From Candidatus Moanabacter tarae (GTDB lineage: Bacteria; Verrucomicrobiota; Verrucomicrobiia; Opitutales; UBA2987), in NCBI GenBank assembly GCA_003226295.1, contig CP029803.1, forward strand, positions 1,927,001 to 1,991,000: a stretch of DNA of 64,000 nucleotides. The letters run 5' to 3'. The notes beneath the pieces are model-generated. The model did not search any database, was not told where the DNA came from, and saw nothing but the letters and a program-made list of their open reading frames with translations. The position numbers and the translations under genes are program-made. Position 1 is the first letter of the stretch. The number at the start of each line of letters is the position of its first letter. Below are positions 39,077 to 48,728 of the stretch, piece by piece.

Positions 39077-39868
39077 CTATGGGTTGCTAAATTCTTTAAC
39101 AATGCGGGATTGGACTTCCTCTACAGTTCCCTGGGCGTCAATACAATGATAAGGGAATCGCTCGCAAAGAGACATTAGCGGTTTGTAAGTAACCTCCTCA
39201 AAAACCTGATACCTTTTGAATGCTGCATCTCGGTTCAAATCAGTCTTCCGTACTTCCGACAACTCCCCTATTCCGGATCGCCGAACTTGATTGTTTGCTT
39301 CCAGAGCTTGCTGGCCTCGATGAAGTTGACGCCGAATACTTTCCGCTTTGTTAACAAAGAGAACTACGATTAAAAACGCCGACCGCGGACAGGCAACAGC
39401 ACCAGGAGTATCAAACTGTTTTCGTTGAAGCTCCAGAATTTTGTCGTAGAGCAGGTCGAGGCATTTCATTTGGATCGCTGTCCTCGGATAACCATCAACC
39501 ACTACCCCACTCTGATATTCTGAACTCAACAGTTTTCGAAGCACAAGTGCAGTTACCTCCTGATCCCCAACCATTAATCCAGCATCTTTCAGACGAGCAC
39601 CCTCTGGACTATCGAGAAGATCGCTAACAAGGATAGGGGGAGCCGTGTAATTTCGAGACTCCATAATAAAGCGAGTCTGAGTTCCTTTCCCAGCCCCAGG
39701 AGCTCCGTTAAGCCAACAGATTTCCCTGGGAAACCGTAGCTGTTCCCACCCGAGTTCCGCCTCAATTTCCGCCCATACTGAATCAAATACCACACTTGTA
39801 TTCTCCATATCCATTTTCAAAGTTCTCGGCCGTAACCAGCTTCCATGAGTAGAGGATCGGGCACTCAT
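39077..39868 (-). CDS. Adenylate kinase-like nucleoside monophosphate kinase
   Basis: 263 residues from ATG 39868; starts at the later methionines (MDMENTSVV) are plausible. WLNGAPGAGKGTQTRFI is the P-loop, and VVVDGYPRTAIQ is the DGFPR-like substrate motif with phenylalanine replaced by tyrosine. The first 55 residues before the P-loop are unusual: adenylate kinases normally begin at the P-loop. The LID region is short and has no zinc cysteines. It probably phosphorylates AMP or a related nucleotide, but may be a second, divergent copy beside a standard adk elsewhere. Confidence 0.7.
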   Translation of the reverse strand: MSARSSTHGSWLRPRTLKMDMENTSVVFDSVWAEIEAELGWEQLRFPREICWLNGAPGAGKGTQTRFIMESRNYTAPPILVSDLLDSPEGARLKDAGLMVGDQEVTALVLRKLLSSEYQSGVVVDGYPRTAIQMKCLDLLYDKILELQRKQFDTPGAVACPRSAFLIVVLFVNKAESIRRQLHRGQQALEANNQVRRSGIGELSEVRKTDLNRDAAFKRYQVFEEVTYKPLMSLCERFPYHCIDAQGTVEEVQSRIVKEFSNP

Positions 39869-39975
39869 GTCTCAGCTTCTATCCCTTTAACGTCAAGCAG
39901 CTTTTATCAAGGTCGAAATCATATAGAGTCCATTTGCTAAGCTACTGAATTAGTGAATGACGGTTAGGAAGCTTA

Positions 39976-41226
39976 CTAAGCTCCGTTCCCGCTGGCAAAA
40001 GGATGTCGAGTACTGCGCATTTTCTTTTTGGGAAAACAAATTTTAGAAACAGCTTCCTGGAAATCCTGCCCTCCGCTTAGTATTTCGATCTCCAGTCTTA
40101 AGTAGTAAAACGGAATCCCAGGCCTGAATTCCTGAGGTATGCGAACTGCGTCCTTTTCCGTAGTCACTACCATTTCGCATCCAGCTTCCCGAAAACTACC
40201 GAAAAGTCTCTCGAGCTCCTTTATCTCATATCGATGATGATCAAGAAATCGCCGATTCAATTCAATTTCAGCACCCAACTCCCGAAGAAAACCTTCGAAA
40301 CTCTCAGGCACCGCGATAGCGCTGAAAGATCCAATCTTTCTACCCTCCAATGCCGTCAGTTCTAATTTCTCCATCCCACTTATTTCTTCTAGGCTTTGCG
40401 GTTTGTGTGCACACTCTATGATTTCCGCCTCAGGATTATGAGACCTGATTATTGCCTCCAATTTACGGTCAGGTTCTCCATCTGATTTAGTAAGAAGAAC
40501 GTATGAAGCTCGGCGAATACTTTCGATGGGCTCACGAAGAACGCCACGAGGCAGCAAATAACCATTCCCAAATGGATCTCCTTTATCGATCAAAAGCAGA
40601 TTGAGACGACCTTTCAAGGCCAGGTACTGATAGCCATCGTCAAGCACCAGGGTATCTGCACCAAATTTCCGGATCGCGTAGGCCCCCGCCTTAACACGAT
40701 CTTTGTCTACAATGACAGCCACACCCGGTAAATTTTTCGCTAACATGTAGGGTTCATCGCCTGCTCGATCAGGATCGAGCAGGACTCGCTTGCCATCGCT
40801 AACCACTTTTGGTGGGGGCGCTTCCCCCTGAGTTACTGTACGCCACCATCTTTTCAGTATTGACTCCCTTTTGCTTTTGTAGCCCCTACTCAATATCGCG
40901 ACCTTGCGGCCCCTTTCCGCCAAGGAGCGAGCCAATTTTTCGACCACAGGCGTCTTGCCTGTACCTCCAACGGTAAGATTCCCAACCACGACTACCAAAC
41001 ACCCTAAAGCCTGATTACGAAAGATTCTCTGACGGTAAAGGAAAAGCCGAATTTGGGCTAGGAAACTGAAAACAAATGACAGTGTTTTAAGCACGTGGGA
41101 ATAGACGTTAACCCACCAACCCTTCCTCCTGCCACAAACAATATCAATTGTGAAATGCTCAAAGTTCTCAATCCAACGAGAAAAGCCCCCACTACGCCTA
41201 TGGAAGTCTCCTTCTATAGGCCTCAC
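39976..41226 (-). CDS. lpxK: Tetraacyldisaccharide 4'-kinase
   Basis: 416 residues from GTG 41226, longer than the E. coli enzyme because of about 50 extra N-terminal residues and a longer C-terminus. Membrane-associated helix near 40-75, then [21 protein letters not shown], the family P-loop, [10 protein letters not shown], and [12 protein letters not shown], the conserved DDGxQ motif. It phosphorylates the 4' position of the lipid A disaccharide precursor at the inner membrane, so the organism should make lipid A. Confidence 0.93.
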   Translation of the reverse strand: MRPIEGDFHRRSGGFSRWIENFEHFTIDIVCGRRKGWWVNVYSHVLKTLSFVFSFLAQIRLFLYRQRIFRNQALGCLVVVVGNLTVGGTGKTPVVEKLARSLAERGRKVAILSRGYKSKRESILKRWWRTVTQGEAPPPKVVSDGKRVLLDPDRAGDEPYMLAKNLPGVAVIVDKDRVKAGAYAIRKFGADTLVLDDGYQYLALKGRLNLLLIDKGDPFGNGYLLPRGVLREPIESIRRASYVLLTKSDGEPDRKLEAIIRSHNPEAEIIECAHKPQSLEEISGMEKLELTALEGRKIGSFSAIAVPESFEGFLRELGAEIELNRRFLDHHRYEIKELERLFGSFREAGCEMVVTTEKDAVRIPQEFRPGIPFYYLRLEIEILSGGQDFQEAVSKICFPKKKMRSTRHPFASGNGA

Positions 41227-41643
41227 ATATTTACTCTGTTTCTCAATGACAGTTCTTATACTCCCCGGTTTAGAATCATGGGGGGGTATAAGTTTCTCCT
41301 CCGCACAGAGGTCCTCGTGGCTGAAATCGTAACTCTTTTCTGTCTCTCTTCCTTCGATAAACCCCTCAATAAATGATAATACATTACAAGAGCAACCTCC
41401 TTGTTCATCCGAAAATTTCGTGATTTTCCAACCTGATACCCAGCGTTTATGTAAATCTTAGTATTGACGTATAATCAGACAATGCCCATCTCAGGGATTA
41501 TTGCAAAGGGTGAATGCCCTTTTCAGTCCCTAAACCTTTTCTATTGGATATTCATTTGTATACGCCGTGAACGACTTCTTAGGCTTATTCAGAGGCCGCC
41601 TGGCCTGCAGTCGGATACCTTCGCTTCCCAAAATTAAATAGCC
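41227..41643. other. Divergent intergenic region between lpxK and topB
   Basis: 417 bp without a supported gene. A TATAAT hexamer lies at 41471-41476 and could be a -10 box for topB, but the -35 region (TTTATG, 18 bp upstream) is poor and the leader would be about 165 nt. Confidence 0.4.
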
Positions 41644-44181
41644 GTGTCAAAATCCCTAATTATAGCGGAAAAACCGAGCGTCGCAGGAGACCTCGCCGCA
41701 GCACTTGGCCGGGTTGGGAAAAAGGGAAGTTGGTATGAGGATGACTCTTATATAATTTCTTCGGCCATCGGTCATCTCGTAGAACTCTACATGCCAGAAG
41801 ACTTCGATAAGAAGTTGCGTTTCTGGCGCCTTCAATCTCTGCCCATAATTCCCGAGCAGTTTAGCTTGAAGGTTATCGATAGGACGAAGTCGAAGTACCA
41901 GGAATTAGAGAAACTATTACAACGTAAGGACGTGTCGGAAGTCATCAATGCCTGTGACGCGGGCCGTGAAGGAGAACTCATTTTCACCTATGTTTACGAA
42001 GCGGCCGAGTGTCATAAGCCGGTGAAACGTCTTTGGATGCAGTCCATGACCAAGAAAGCAATTCGCGAAGCATTTGAAAAGCTTCGCACCGGTGGGGAAA
42101 TGCGTAATCTTCAAGATGCGGCCCGCTGTCGTTCCGAAGCAGATTGGTTAATCGGGATCAATGGGACACGTGCGATAACAGCTAGAGTGTCCGGACGAGC
42201 ACGGGGTAATACCGCTACTGTTGGACGAGTCCAAACACCGACTCTTAAACTCGTTGTAGAACGGGAAAATCAAATTCGGAAATTTAGTCCTCGCCCATAC
42301 TGGTGTATCGTTGGACTCTTCTCGATTGCCGAAGGAGATTATGCAGGTGTCTACCAAAAACCCGACTTCAAAGCTAGGGGGAAGGATAAAAAAGGAACGA
42401 ATGAATCAAGCCTATTAGAGGATCGAGTAGATAGAGTCTGGACCAAGGACGATGCGGACCAAGTCTGTGGTGATATCGAAAAAGCAAAGTCTGCTGTGGT
42501 TCTAGAAGAAAAAAGGCGGAGCAGGCAAATCTCTCCTCGACTCTATGATCTTACTACCCTACAGCGAGAGGCAAACAGTCGCCATGGTTTATCGGCTCGT
42601 CATACCCTTCAAATCGCTCAATCCCTCTACGAAGAGCACAAACTCATAACTTACCCTAGGACTAGTTCTCAAGCCTTACCCGAGGACTACCAACAGACCT
42701 GCCGGAGGATCCTGGAAACGATAGGAGGAGACTTCGAGCCTCACGCAGAGGAGATCCTAAACAAAGGCTGGGTTCGCCCCAACCGCCGCATATTTAATAA
42801 TGAGCAAATTAGCGATCACTTCGCTATTATCCCAACCGGCGAAGGGAAGAAGGCTTTGGACGGTCCTAAAGAAAAGATTTTTGACATGATAACCCGTCGA
42901 TTCGTGTCGGTTTTTTACCCACCTGCGGAGTTTGATGTGACGACAAGGTTTAGCGAGGTGGCCGAGCATACTTTCAAATCAGAAGGGAAAGTCCTTATAA
43001 ATCCGGGTTGGATGAGTTGCTACGGTAAAGAAGCGGAAGAAGAAGAAACTCTTCCTCCTCTCTCCCCATCCGATGGTTCTCCGCCACAAGCAGACATCTC
43101 GAAAGTCGAGATTGAAGAACTAGAAACCAAACCACCTTCACGCTACACGGAATCAACCCTTCTCTCTGCAATGGAAAGCGCTGGGAAGCTAGTCGATGAC
43201 GAAGAACTTGCCTTAGCTATCAAAGAGAAAGGACTGGGAACACCAGCTACTCGCGCTCAAATTATTGAGCAGCTAATCAATCAACTATATGTGCAGAGAG
43301 AACGCCGGAACCTCATTCCTACTGCCAAAGCAGACTTTCTGCTGAGCTTTCTTGAGCTTGTCAAAGCCGATGTCCTTACAAGTCCCTCCATGACGGGAGA
43401 ATGGGAACACAAGCTCCACCAAATCGAGAAGGGTCAATTGACTCGGACCCAATTCATGGAAGGAATAATTGATCTTACGCGCTCAATCGTCGAGCAAACA
43501 AGATCCTTCAAGGAAGACGAAACTGGAGGGAATGAGACGTCTGTGATATCGCCATCGGACGGCAAGCCTTTTCTTGAGACCTTTCGCACTTACCGTTCCC
43601 AAGATGACACCTACCGGATCTACAAAATCGTGGCGAATCGCAAACTAGAAGAAGTCGAGGTAGGAGAGCTCGTCTCCAGGGGACAGATTGGACCACTCGA
43701 TGGGTTTAGGTCTAAGGCTGGAAAACCCTTCTCAGCAATCCTCCGACTCAATAATGACAAGAAGGTTGAATTCGTTTTTGATAACCACGACGAAGGATCG
43801 AACGACGGCGAGGGAGAGACCCTGGACCTGTCGAAGTGTCCAGTCACGGGACAATGCCCTAAGGACGGGAAACCCGTGTACTCCACTCCGAGAGCATTCG
43901 CTTGTGAGCATTCCTTGAACGGAAAGCAAGATTGTACATTTCGAATCAGCCGTCAAATCCTCGGACAAACCCTTCCCGAAGAACAAATCCGAAAGCTACT
44001 CGAAAACGGCAAGACTGATCTCATAGAGAACTTTCGTTCTAATCGCACTAAAAGATATTTCTCTGCTTACCTAGTACTTAAGAAAAACCATGATATTGGC
44101 TTCGAATTCCTACCAAGAGCGAAGAAAAAAATGACAAAGAAATCCACTATTAAGAAGCCTGATACAAGAAAGTCAGGCTAA
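41644..44181 (+). CDS. topB: DNA topoisomerase III-type IA enzyme with extended C-terminus
   Basis: 845 residues from GTG 41644. SLIIAEKPSVAGDLAAALG opens the Toprim domain, DAGREGELIF supplies its acidic residues, RSEADWLIGINGTRA and GRVQTPTLKLVVERE are core type IA motifs, and the active-site tyrosine is Y337 in LITYPRTSS. This is TopB-like by motif form. E. coli TopB has 653 residues; the surplus is a C-terminal region with DGFRSKAGKPFSAILRLNN-type repeats and a cysteine/histidine-poor zinc-ribbon remnant, as found in long TopB proteins. Relaxes and decatenates DNA. Confidence 0.92.
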   Translation: MSKSLIIAEKPSVAGDLAAALGRVGKKGSWYEDDSYIISSAIGHLVELYMPEDFDKKLRFWRLQSLPIIPEQFSLKVIDRTKSKYQELEKLLQRKDVSEVINACDAGREGELIFTYVYEAAECHKPVKRLWMQSMTKKAIREAFEKLRTGGEMRNLQDAARCRSEADWLIGINGTRAITARVSGRARGNTATVGRVQTPTLKLVVERENQIRKFSPRPYWCIVGLFSIAEGDYAGVYQKPDFKARGKDKKGTNESSLLEDRVDRVWTKDDADQVCGDIEKAKSAVVLEEKRRSRQISPRLYDLTTLQREANSRHGLSARHTLQIAQSLYEEHKLITYPRTSSQALPEDYQQTCRRILETIGGDFEPHAEEILNKGWVRPNRRIFNNEQISDHFAIIPTGEGKKALDGPKEKIFDMITRRFVSVFYPPAEFDVTTRFSEVAEHTFKSEGKVLINPGWMSCYGKEAEEEETLPPLSPSDGSPPQADISKVEIEELETKPPSRYTESTLLSAMESAGKLVDDEELALAIKEKGLGTPATRAQIIEQLINQLYVQRERRNLIPTAKADFLLSFLELVKADVLTSPSMTGEWEHKLHQIEKGQLTRTQFMEGIIDLTRSIVEQTRSFKEDETGGNETSVISPSDGKPFLETFRTYRSQDDTYRIYKIVANRKLEEVEVGELVSRGQIGPLDGFRSKAGKPFSAILRLNNDKKVEFVFDNHDEGSNDGEGETLDLSKCPVTGQCPKDGKPVYSTPRAFACEHSLNGKQDCTFRISRQILGQTLPEEQIRKLLENGKTDLIENFRSNRTKRYFSAYLVLKKNHDIGFEFLPRAKKKMTKKSTIKKPDTRKSG

Positions 44182-44469
44182 ACGAATTTGGAAATTCCAT
44201 GCTCCGAATATAGGACTGAAAAGTGAAAGAACTTTCCTGAATGGGCATGGCCGTCTTGGCCGAACATTCTAACCCCGTCGACGGTTGTACCCGATTATGC
44301 ACCACAGCCAAGAATTTTTTCAGCCGCACTTTAACAAGAAATGCTCTGAGGCAAATAAGTCGTGCCCCATGAAAAATCGAAGGGCCAGCTTCAGACTATG
44401 ATTCCCTATTAGGATTTCTCTTCCCAACAAGTCCTAATTCTCCTTGGCTATTAGTTTAATTAGTAAAGC

Positions 44470-45285
44470 ATGAGAAAAAAAGAAACTACTAATACCAAGT
44501 TCAGTCTACAAAATCGCACCATTGCCGTCATCGGAGCAGCATCAGGTATCGGAGAAGCGGTAGCAATAGCCTGCGCCGAGTGCGGAGGAAATGTGATCAT
44601 CGCGGATCTTGACAATGAAGGTCTTTTTAGGGTTGCAGCTGAGATTTCAAGCTCAGAAGGGGAATGCGAATCCCATGATCTCGATATCTGTGACGAAAAT
44701 GGAGTCGGGGAGTTTCTAAGAGATATTGATAGCCGATTTGGACTAGATGCGGTGGTGGCCACCCCCGCTCTCAACATTCGACAGCCGATCACAGCCTACT
44801 CTAGCGCTGAGGTGGATCGTATTATAGATGTAAACCTGAAGGGAGGATTCTATGTCTTAAATATAGCAGGCAATTTGATGTCCAATCGTGGAAAAGGAAG
44901 CATAGTTCTCTTTTCCTCAATTCGTGGCAAGGTAGTCGAAGCCGGTCAGGGAATTTATGCCGCAACCAAGGGTGCCATCGAACAGCTGGTCCGAGCTTCT
45001 TCGGCAGAATTAGGGCCTTCAGGTGTCCGAGTAAACGCACTTGCTCCAGGAATTGTTACTACTCCCCTGACCCAACAGATCCAATCCAACCCTGACTGGC
45101 ATAAGGCCTACGCGTCCCACTCGGTTTTTAACCGTTGGGCAACTCCTGAAGAAATAGCTTGGCCCACCGTCTTTCTCCTATCTGAAGCCGCTTCCTTCAT
45201 CACGGGATCGGTGCTTTATGTTGATGGTGGTTGGACAGCCATCGATGGTCGCTTCAATCCACCAAGTATGGAAACCAGTCGATGA
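44470..45285 (+). CDS. Short-chain dehydrogenase/reductase
   Basis: 271 residues. Classical SDR: IGAASGIGEAVA (cofactor turn, with GAASGIG in place of TGxxxGIG), SIVLFSSIRG (catalytic serine), YAATKGAIEQL (YxxxK) and VNALAPGIVTTPLT. The C-terminal FITGSVLYVDGGWTA is standard. It acts on a sugar, polyol or hydroxy-acid with NAD(P), substrate unknown. The upstream 288 bp contain no gene. Confidence 0.88.
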   Translation: MRKKETTNTKFSLQNRTIAVIGAASGIGEAVAIACAECGGNVIIADLDNEGLFRVAAEISSSEGECESHDLDICDENGVGEFLRDIDSRFGLDAVVATPALNIRQPITAYSSAEVDRIIDVNLKGGFYVLNIAGNLMSNRGKGSIVLFSSIRGKVVEAGQGIYAATKGAIEQLVRASSAELGPSGVRVNALAPGIVTTPLTQQIQSNPDWHKAYASHSVFNRWATPEEIAWPTVFLLSEAASFITGSVLYVDGGWTAIDGRFNPPSMETSR

Positions 45286-45554
45286 CCGATAAAGTTTGAT
45301 TGGAACCACGACTTGATGCCAAGAAACTCTCCTTTCATCTTAGACCGTATCTGATTACAGCAAAGGGAATCAGGCTGGACTAAGTTTTGCAGAGATCTTT
45401 TGAAAACTTTTTTTATGGAGTGATCTCGCTTCGACGCACCCATCAACACGAGGATTCTCGAAAAGCTTAAAACGAGACTTACCACCAAGAGATCGATCAT
45501 GTATTTCACGCATAACTTGTCGAAGGGTATGCCTCATTTTTTAGAATCTTCACC

Positions 45555-46445
45555 ATGCCCTACCATAACAGACCTCTCACGTTAGGCGCTATTGTCTGGG
45601 CTTTGGTCGCTTCCTTCCTTTGGTCGGGAAACTCTGTTTCTATAAAATTTGCCTTGGCAGGAGTTCCCCCTCTGGCGCTAGCAGGTGTGCGATTCATTTT
45701 GGGACTGGCAGTGGTAAGCATCTGGATAGTGAGTAGTCGAATCTCTCTAAGAATGACAGGGGGAGAATGGCGATTGCTCGTCCAGTTGACTTTGATCTTT
45801 TCTCTCCAGATTCTTTTCCTTAATATCGGTACGGATGGCACCACGGGAAGTCGCTCCTCGATTCTAATCTCCTGTCATCCCTTTTTTGTAGCACTTTTCG
45901 CACATCTATTTATCCCCGGAGATCGTTTCAGCTTGCTGAAATTAATCGGGATGGCCCTGTCCTTCATTGGCATCTGTTCCATATTCTGGGAAGGTCTCTT
46001 CCTCGGCAATAGACTTGTGTTGGTAGGGGACCTCCTGGTTTTTGCCAGCAGCCTTCTCCTTGGAGCTCGTCAAGTCTATGTGAAGCATCTCACGATGAAT
46101 ATCCATCCGGGAAAGATTCTCTTTTGGCAGGCGGTACTCAGTATTCCTGTTTTCTTTATTCTTAGTGCAGTATACGAGCCGCTAGATAATATAACTCTGA
46201 CAACTGGAATTGTCTTAGCAATCCTCTACCAAGGAGTGGTCATCGCAGGAATATGTTTCATTATCTGGACAATACTCATGCGTGACTTTAAAGCCAGTCG
46301 CTTGGGTGTCTTTTCATTCACAATTCCACCTTTTGGGGTTCTCTTGAGTTCTATCTTTCTAAAGGAAGCACCAACTCCAGGAATTTGGATCAGCATGCTC
46401 CTAGTTGGTGCCGGAGTAGCATTGGTCAACTCTGAAAAAGGATGA
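45555..46445 (+). CDS. EamA/DMT-family transporter
   Basis: 296 residues with about ten hydrophobic helices in two repeats, each an EamA domain (for example ALVASFLWSGNSVSIKFALAGVPPLALAGVRF in the first). Such inner-membrane proteins export or import metabolites such as amino acids or nucleosides; substrate not predictable. Its stop overlaps the start of the next gene in an ATGA, so both are co-translated. Confidence 0.88.
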   Translation: MPYHNRPLTLGAIVWALVASFLWSGNSVSIKFALAGVPPLALAGVRFILGLAVVSIWIVSSRISLRMTGGEWRLLVQLTLIFSLQILFLNIGTDGTTGSRSSILISCHPFFVALFAHLFIPGDRFSLLKLIGMALSFIGICSIFWEGLFLGNRLVLVGDLLVFASSLLLGARQVYVKHLTMNIHPGKILFWQAVLSIPVFFILSAVYEPLDNITLTTGIVLAILYQGVVIAGICFIIWTILMRDFKASRLGVFSFTIPPFGVLLSSIFLKEAPTPGIWISMLLVGAGVALVNSEKG

Positions 46446-47632
46446 AATACTGTATTCTAATACTAACCTGGATCCTAGCCGTACCCCTTTACGCACAAGA
46501 CGATTACGAGCGGGCAACCAGGTCCCGACGTCACACAGAAAAAGGAAAAGAATTGACTCGGATAGGAGACATAGAAGGGGCTATTATGGACTTTGACGAG
46601 GCCATTCGGCTCGATGCGGATAACGCTGAAGCCTACCTATATCGGGGCAGAGCCAAAGCCAAACGAAAGGACTTTGACGGCGCCCATGACGACTATTCGC
46701 AAGCGATTGAAACGAATCCAGGACATCCACTTGCCTATTATGAGCGAAGTCAATCTCACCTTGAAAAAGCAGACTGGGAAAGTGCCCTTGGAGATCTCAC
46801 TGAGGCAATTAAATTAGACAGCTCGAATCCCAACTACTACCGCTCGCGGGCCGCGATCAGACTAAAACGCCATCAGCATACTGAATCAGTGGAAGATTTT
46901 GAACGTCTCGCTAATCTTGAAAAAAACGACCTGCGGCATCTCCGATCACTAGGTGACGCAAAGTATGCCGCCGGAGATTTAGAGGGTGCCCTTGAAGTCT
47001 GTAACAACTTACTCAGGAAAAATCGGCGTTCAGCCTTAGGTTACGTCCTTAGGGCCAGATTGAAGACTATTAAGGGATTGGAAAAAGGGGCCCATGCCGA
47101 TTATGATAAAGCGGTAAAATATTCACCTCAAAGCTCAGAACCTTATTTTTCTCGCGGCCTTTTTTTTTATGCCAGAAACCAATTCTCGAAGGCGAGAAAT
47201 GACCTCTCCGCCGGACTAGAACTGGCAACTCAAAGGGAGAGTTTGGATTATGCAAATCTCTGGCTCTGGATGACCGATGCGCGAATGGGAAAAGTCGCAC
47301 ACGCCAACGAAACGCTGCGAAGATATCGAGACGAACGCGAGGAAGAGAAGACCTTTGATTGGCCAGATACAATCACCCGTTTTGTACTAGGAGAGATATC
47401 AGAAGAAGAGTTGCTCGTGCTTGCTAAAGACACTGATTTGATAAAAGAAAAGGAACAACTGACCGAAGCGACTTACTATGCCGCCCAAGCACACATCCTG
47501 AAAAATCGTCGAGAAGAAGCTTTAAAGAGCCTGAAGACCTGTGTCGCGGCAAACATCCTCCTCTTCTACGAGCATACTGCGGCATTTTTGCAGATCAGCC
47601 ACGAAGATGATATCCAAAGGAAAACTCCCTAA
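46442..47632 (+). CDS. Exported TPR-repeat protein
   Basis: 396 residues. A signal peptide (ILILTWILAVPLYAQ, cleavage after YAQ or LYA about residue 18) is followed by six or more TPR units from about 32 to 270 (for example GDIEGAIMDFDEAIRLDADNAEAYLYRG-type helical pairs), then a helical C-terminus. It probably acts as a periplasmic protein-binding scaffold. Its ATG overlaps the transporter stop by four bases. No enzymatic motif. Confidence 0.85.
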   Translation: MKYCILILTWILAVPLYAQDDYERATRSRRHTEKGKELTRIGDIEGAIMDFDEAIRLDADNAEAYLYRGRAKAKRKDFDGAHDDYSQAIETNPGHPLAYYERSQSHLEKADWESALGDLTEAIKLDSSNPNYYRSRAAIRLKRHQHTESVEDFERLANLEKNDLRHLRSLGDAKYAAGDLEGALEVCNNLLRKNRRSALGYVLRARLKTIKGLEKGAHADYDKAVKYSPQSSEPYFSRGLFFYARNQFSKARNDLSAGLELATQRESLDYANLWLWMTDARMGKVAHANETLRRYRDEREEEKTFDWPDTITRFVLGEISEEELLVLAKDTDLIKEKEQLTEATYYAAQAHILKNRREEALKSLKTCVAANILLFYEHTAAFLQISHEDDIQRKTP

Positions 47633-47697
47633 GACAGGGGACCAAACTAAACTAGGATATGAGTAGGCGATCGTCGCACCGACCTGGAAGCCAACTA

Positions 47698-48504
47698 TTA
47701 GCCTCCAGCAACAACAGGATTTGTAAGGGCTCCGATTTTGTCAATGATTATGGTAACACTGTCTCCATCCTTAAGGTAGACGGGAGGATTTTGTGCCATT
47801 CCCACACCCTGAGGAGTTCCCGTCATGATCACGGTCCCAGGTAAGAGAGTTGTGCTCTTGCTAAGGAATGAGATCAGCTCAGGAACATCGAAGATCATAT
47901 CGCTGGTATTCGAATCCTGCATAGTTTCGCCATTGAGCACTGTCCGAATCCTTAAAGAATTTGGATCAGGGATATCCTCGGCGGTTACGAGACACGGTCC
48001 CAATGGAGCAAAGGTATCAAATCCTTTCCCTCGACACCATTGGCCCCCTCCCCATTTCAACTGCCAATCTCGGGCGCTAACATCGTTCGCACAGGTATAC
48101 CCAAGGACGTAGTCTAACGCCTCTTCGCGCCCGACATTACGGCATGCTCTACCAATTACAACCCCCAATTCGCATTCGTAATCTACCTCTTCACTCTTGC
48201 TCTCCCCGCCCGGAAGAATAATCGGGTCGTCCGGATTTTGTACCGAATTTGCGCCCTTCACAAAAAGAATCGGGAATTCTGGTCGAGCCATTCCAGTCTC
48301 TTCCGCGTGCTGTCCGTAGTTTAACCCAATACAGAGAATGATCGGTGGTGTTACAGGAGCCAACTGTTTCCCAATTATTGCCTCTCGATCCGTAAGGTGA
48401 TGCTCTCCATAAATGTCCCCTGACAACTCGAAGAATTTATGGTCCCCCCGTGCTCCAGCGAACTTTTCCGCTCCTTCCCTACTCAAATATCGCATTATGA
48501 TCAT
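47698..48504 (-). CDS. Fumarylacetoacetate hydrolase-family protein
   Basis: 268 residues from ATG 48504, supported by AAGGAG seven bases upstream. Family motifs: CIGLNYGQHAEE, the metal-binding EVDYECELGVVIGR glutamates, GYTCANDVSARDWQ, and GTVIMTGTPQGVG. Members hydrolyse or decarboxylate acylpyruvates and ring-cleavage products in aromatic or sugar-acid breakdown. It is divergent from a Rieske-domain gene, which may point to a shared pathway; this is inference. Confidence 0.92.
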   Translation of the reverse strand: MIIMRYLSREGAEKFAGARGDHKFFELSGDIYGEHHLTDREAIIGKQLAPVTPPIILCIGLNYGQHAEETGMARPEFPILFVKGANSVQNPDDPIILPGGESKSEEVDYECELGVVIGRACRNVGREEALDYVLGYTCANDVSARDWQLKWGGGQWCRGKGFDTFAPLGPCLVTAEDIPDPNSLRIRTVLNGETMQDSNTSDMIFDVPELISFLSKSTTLLPGTVIMTGTPQGVGMAQNPPVYLKDGDSVTIIIDKIGALTNPVVAGG

Positions 48505-48637
48505 GATTTCGCTCCTTCCCTTTTCAAACTATTGAGAATCGATAGACGAATTTGAAAAGAGTCAAGCCGTAGAGCTGTGAAATAAGACTCGAAAATTTAT
48601 TCCCATCTCCGGGAAATCCCTTCTTGATAAGCATACT

Positions 48638-48659
48638 AATTGCTCCTTTTAGAGCAAAT
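48638..48659. promoter_or_regulatory. Inverted repeat in divergent FAH/Rieske promoter region
   Basis: TTGCTC (48640-48645) and GAGCAA (48652-48657) form a perfect 6-bp dyad around CTTTTA, with AT-rich flanks. It lies between divergent starts at 48504 and 48729, where an operator for a shared regulator is plausible. No regulator gene is adjacent. Confidence 0.3.
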
Positions 48660-48728
48660 TCCTCTTTATGCATAACAGGTTTAAAGTCGCTTTTACAAAA
48701 AGGAATCTTAAGAAGATGAAGATGTGCG

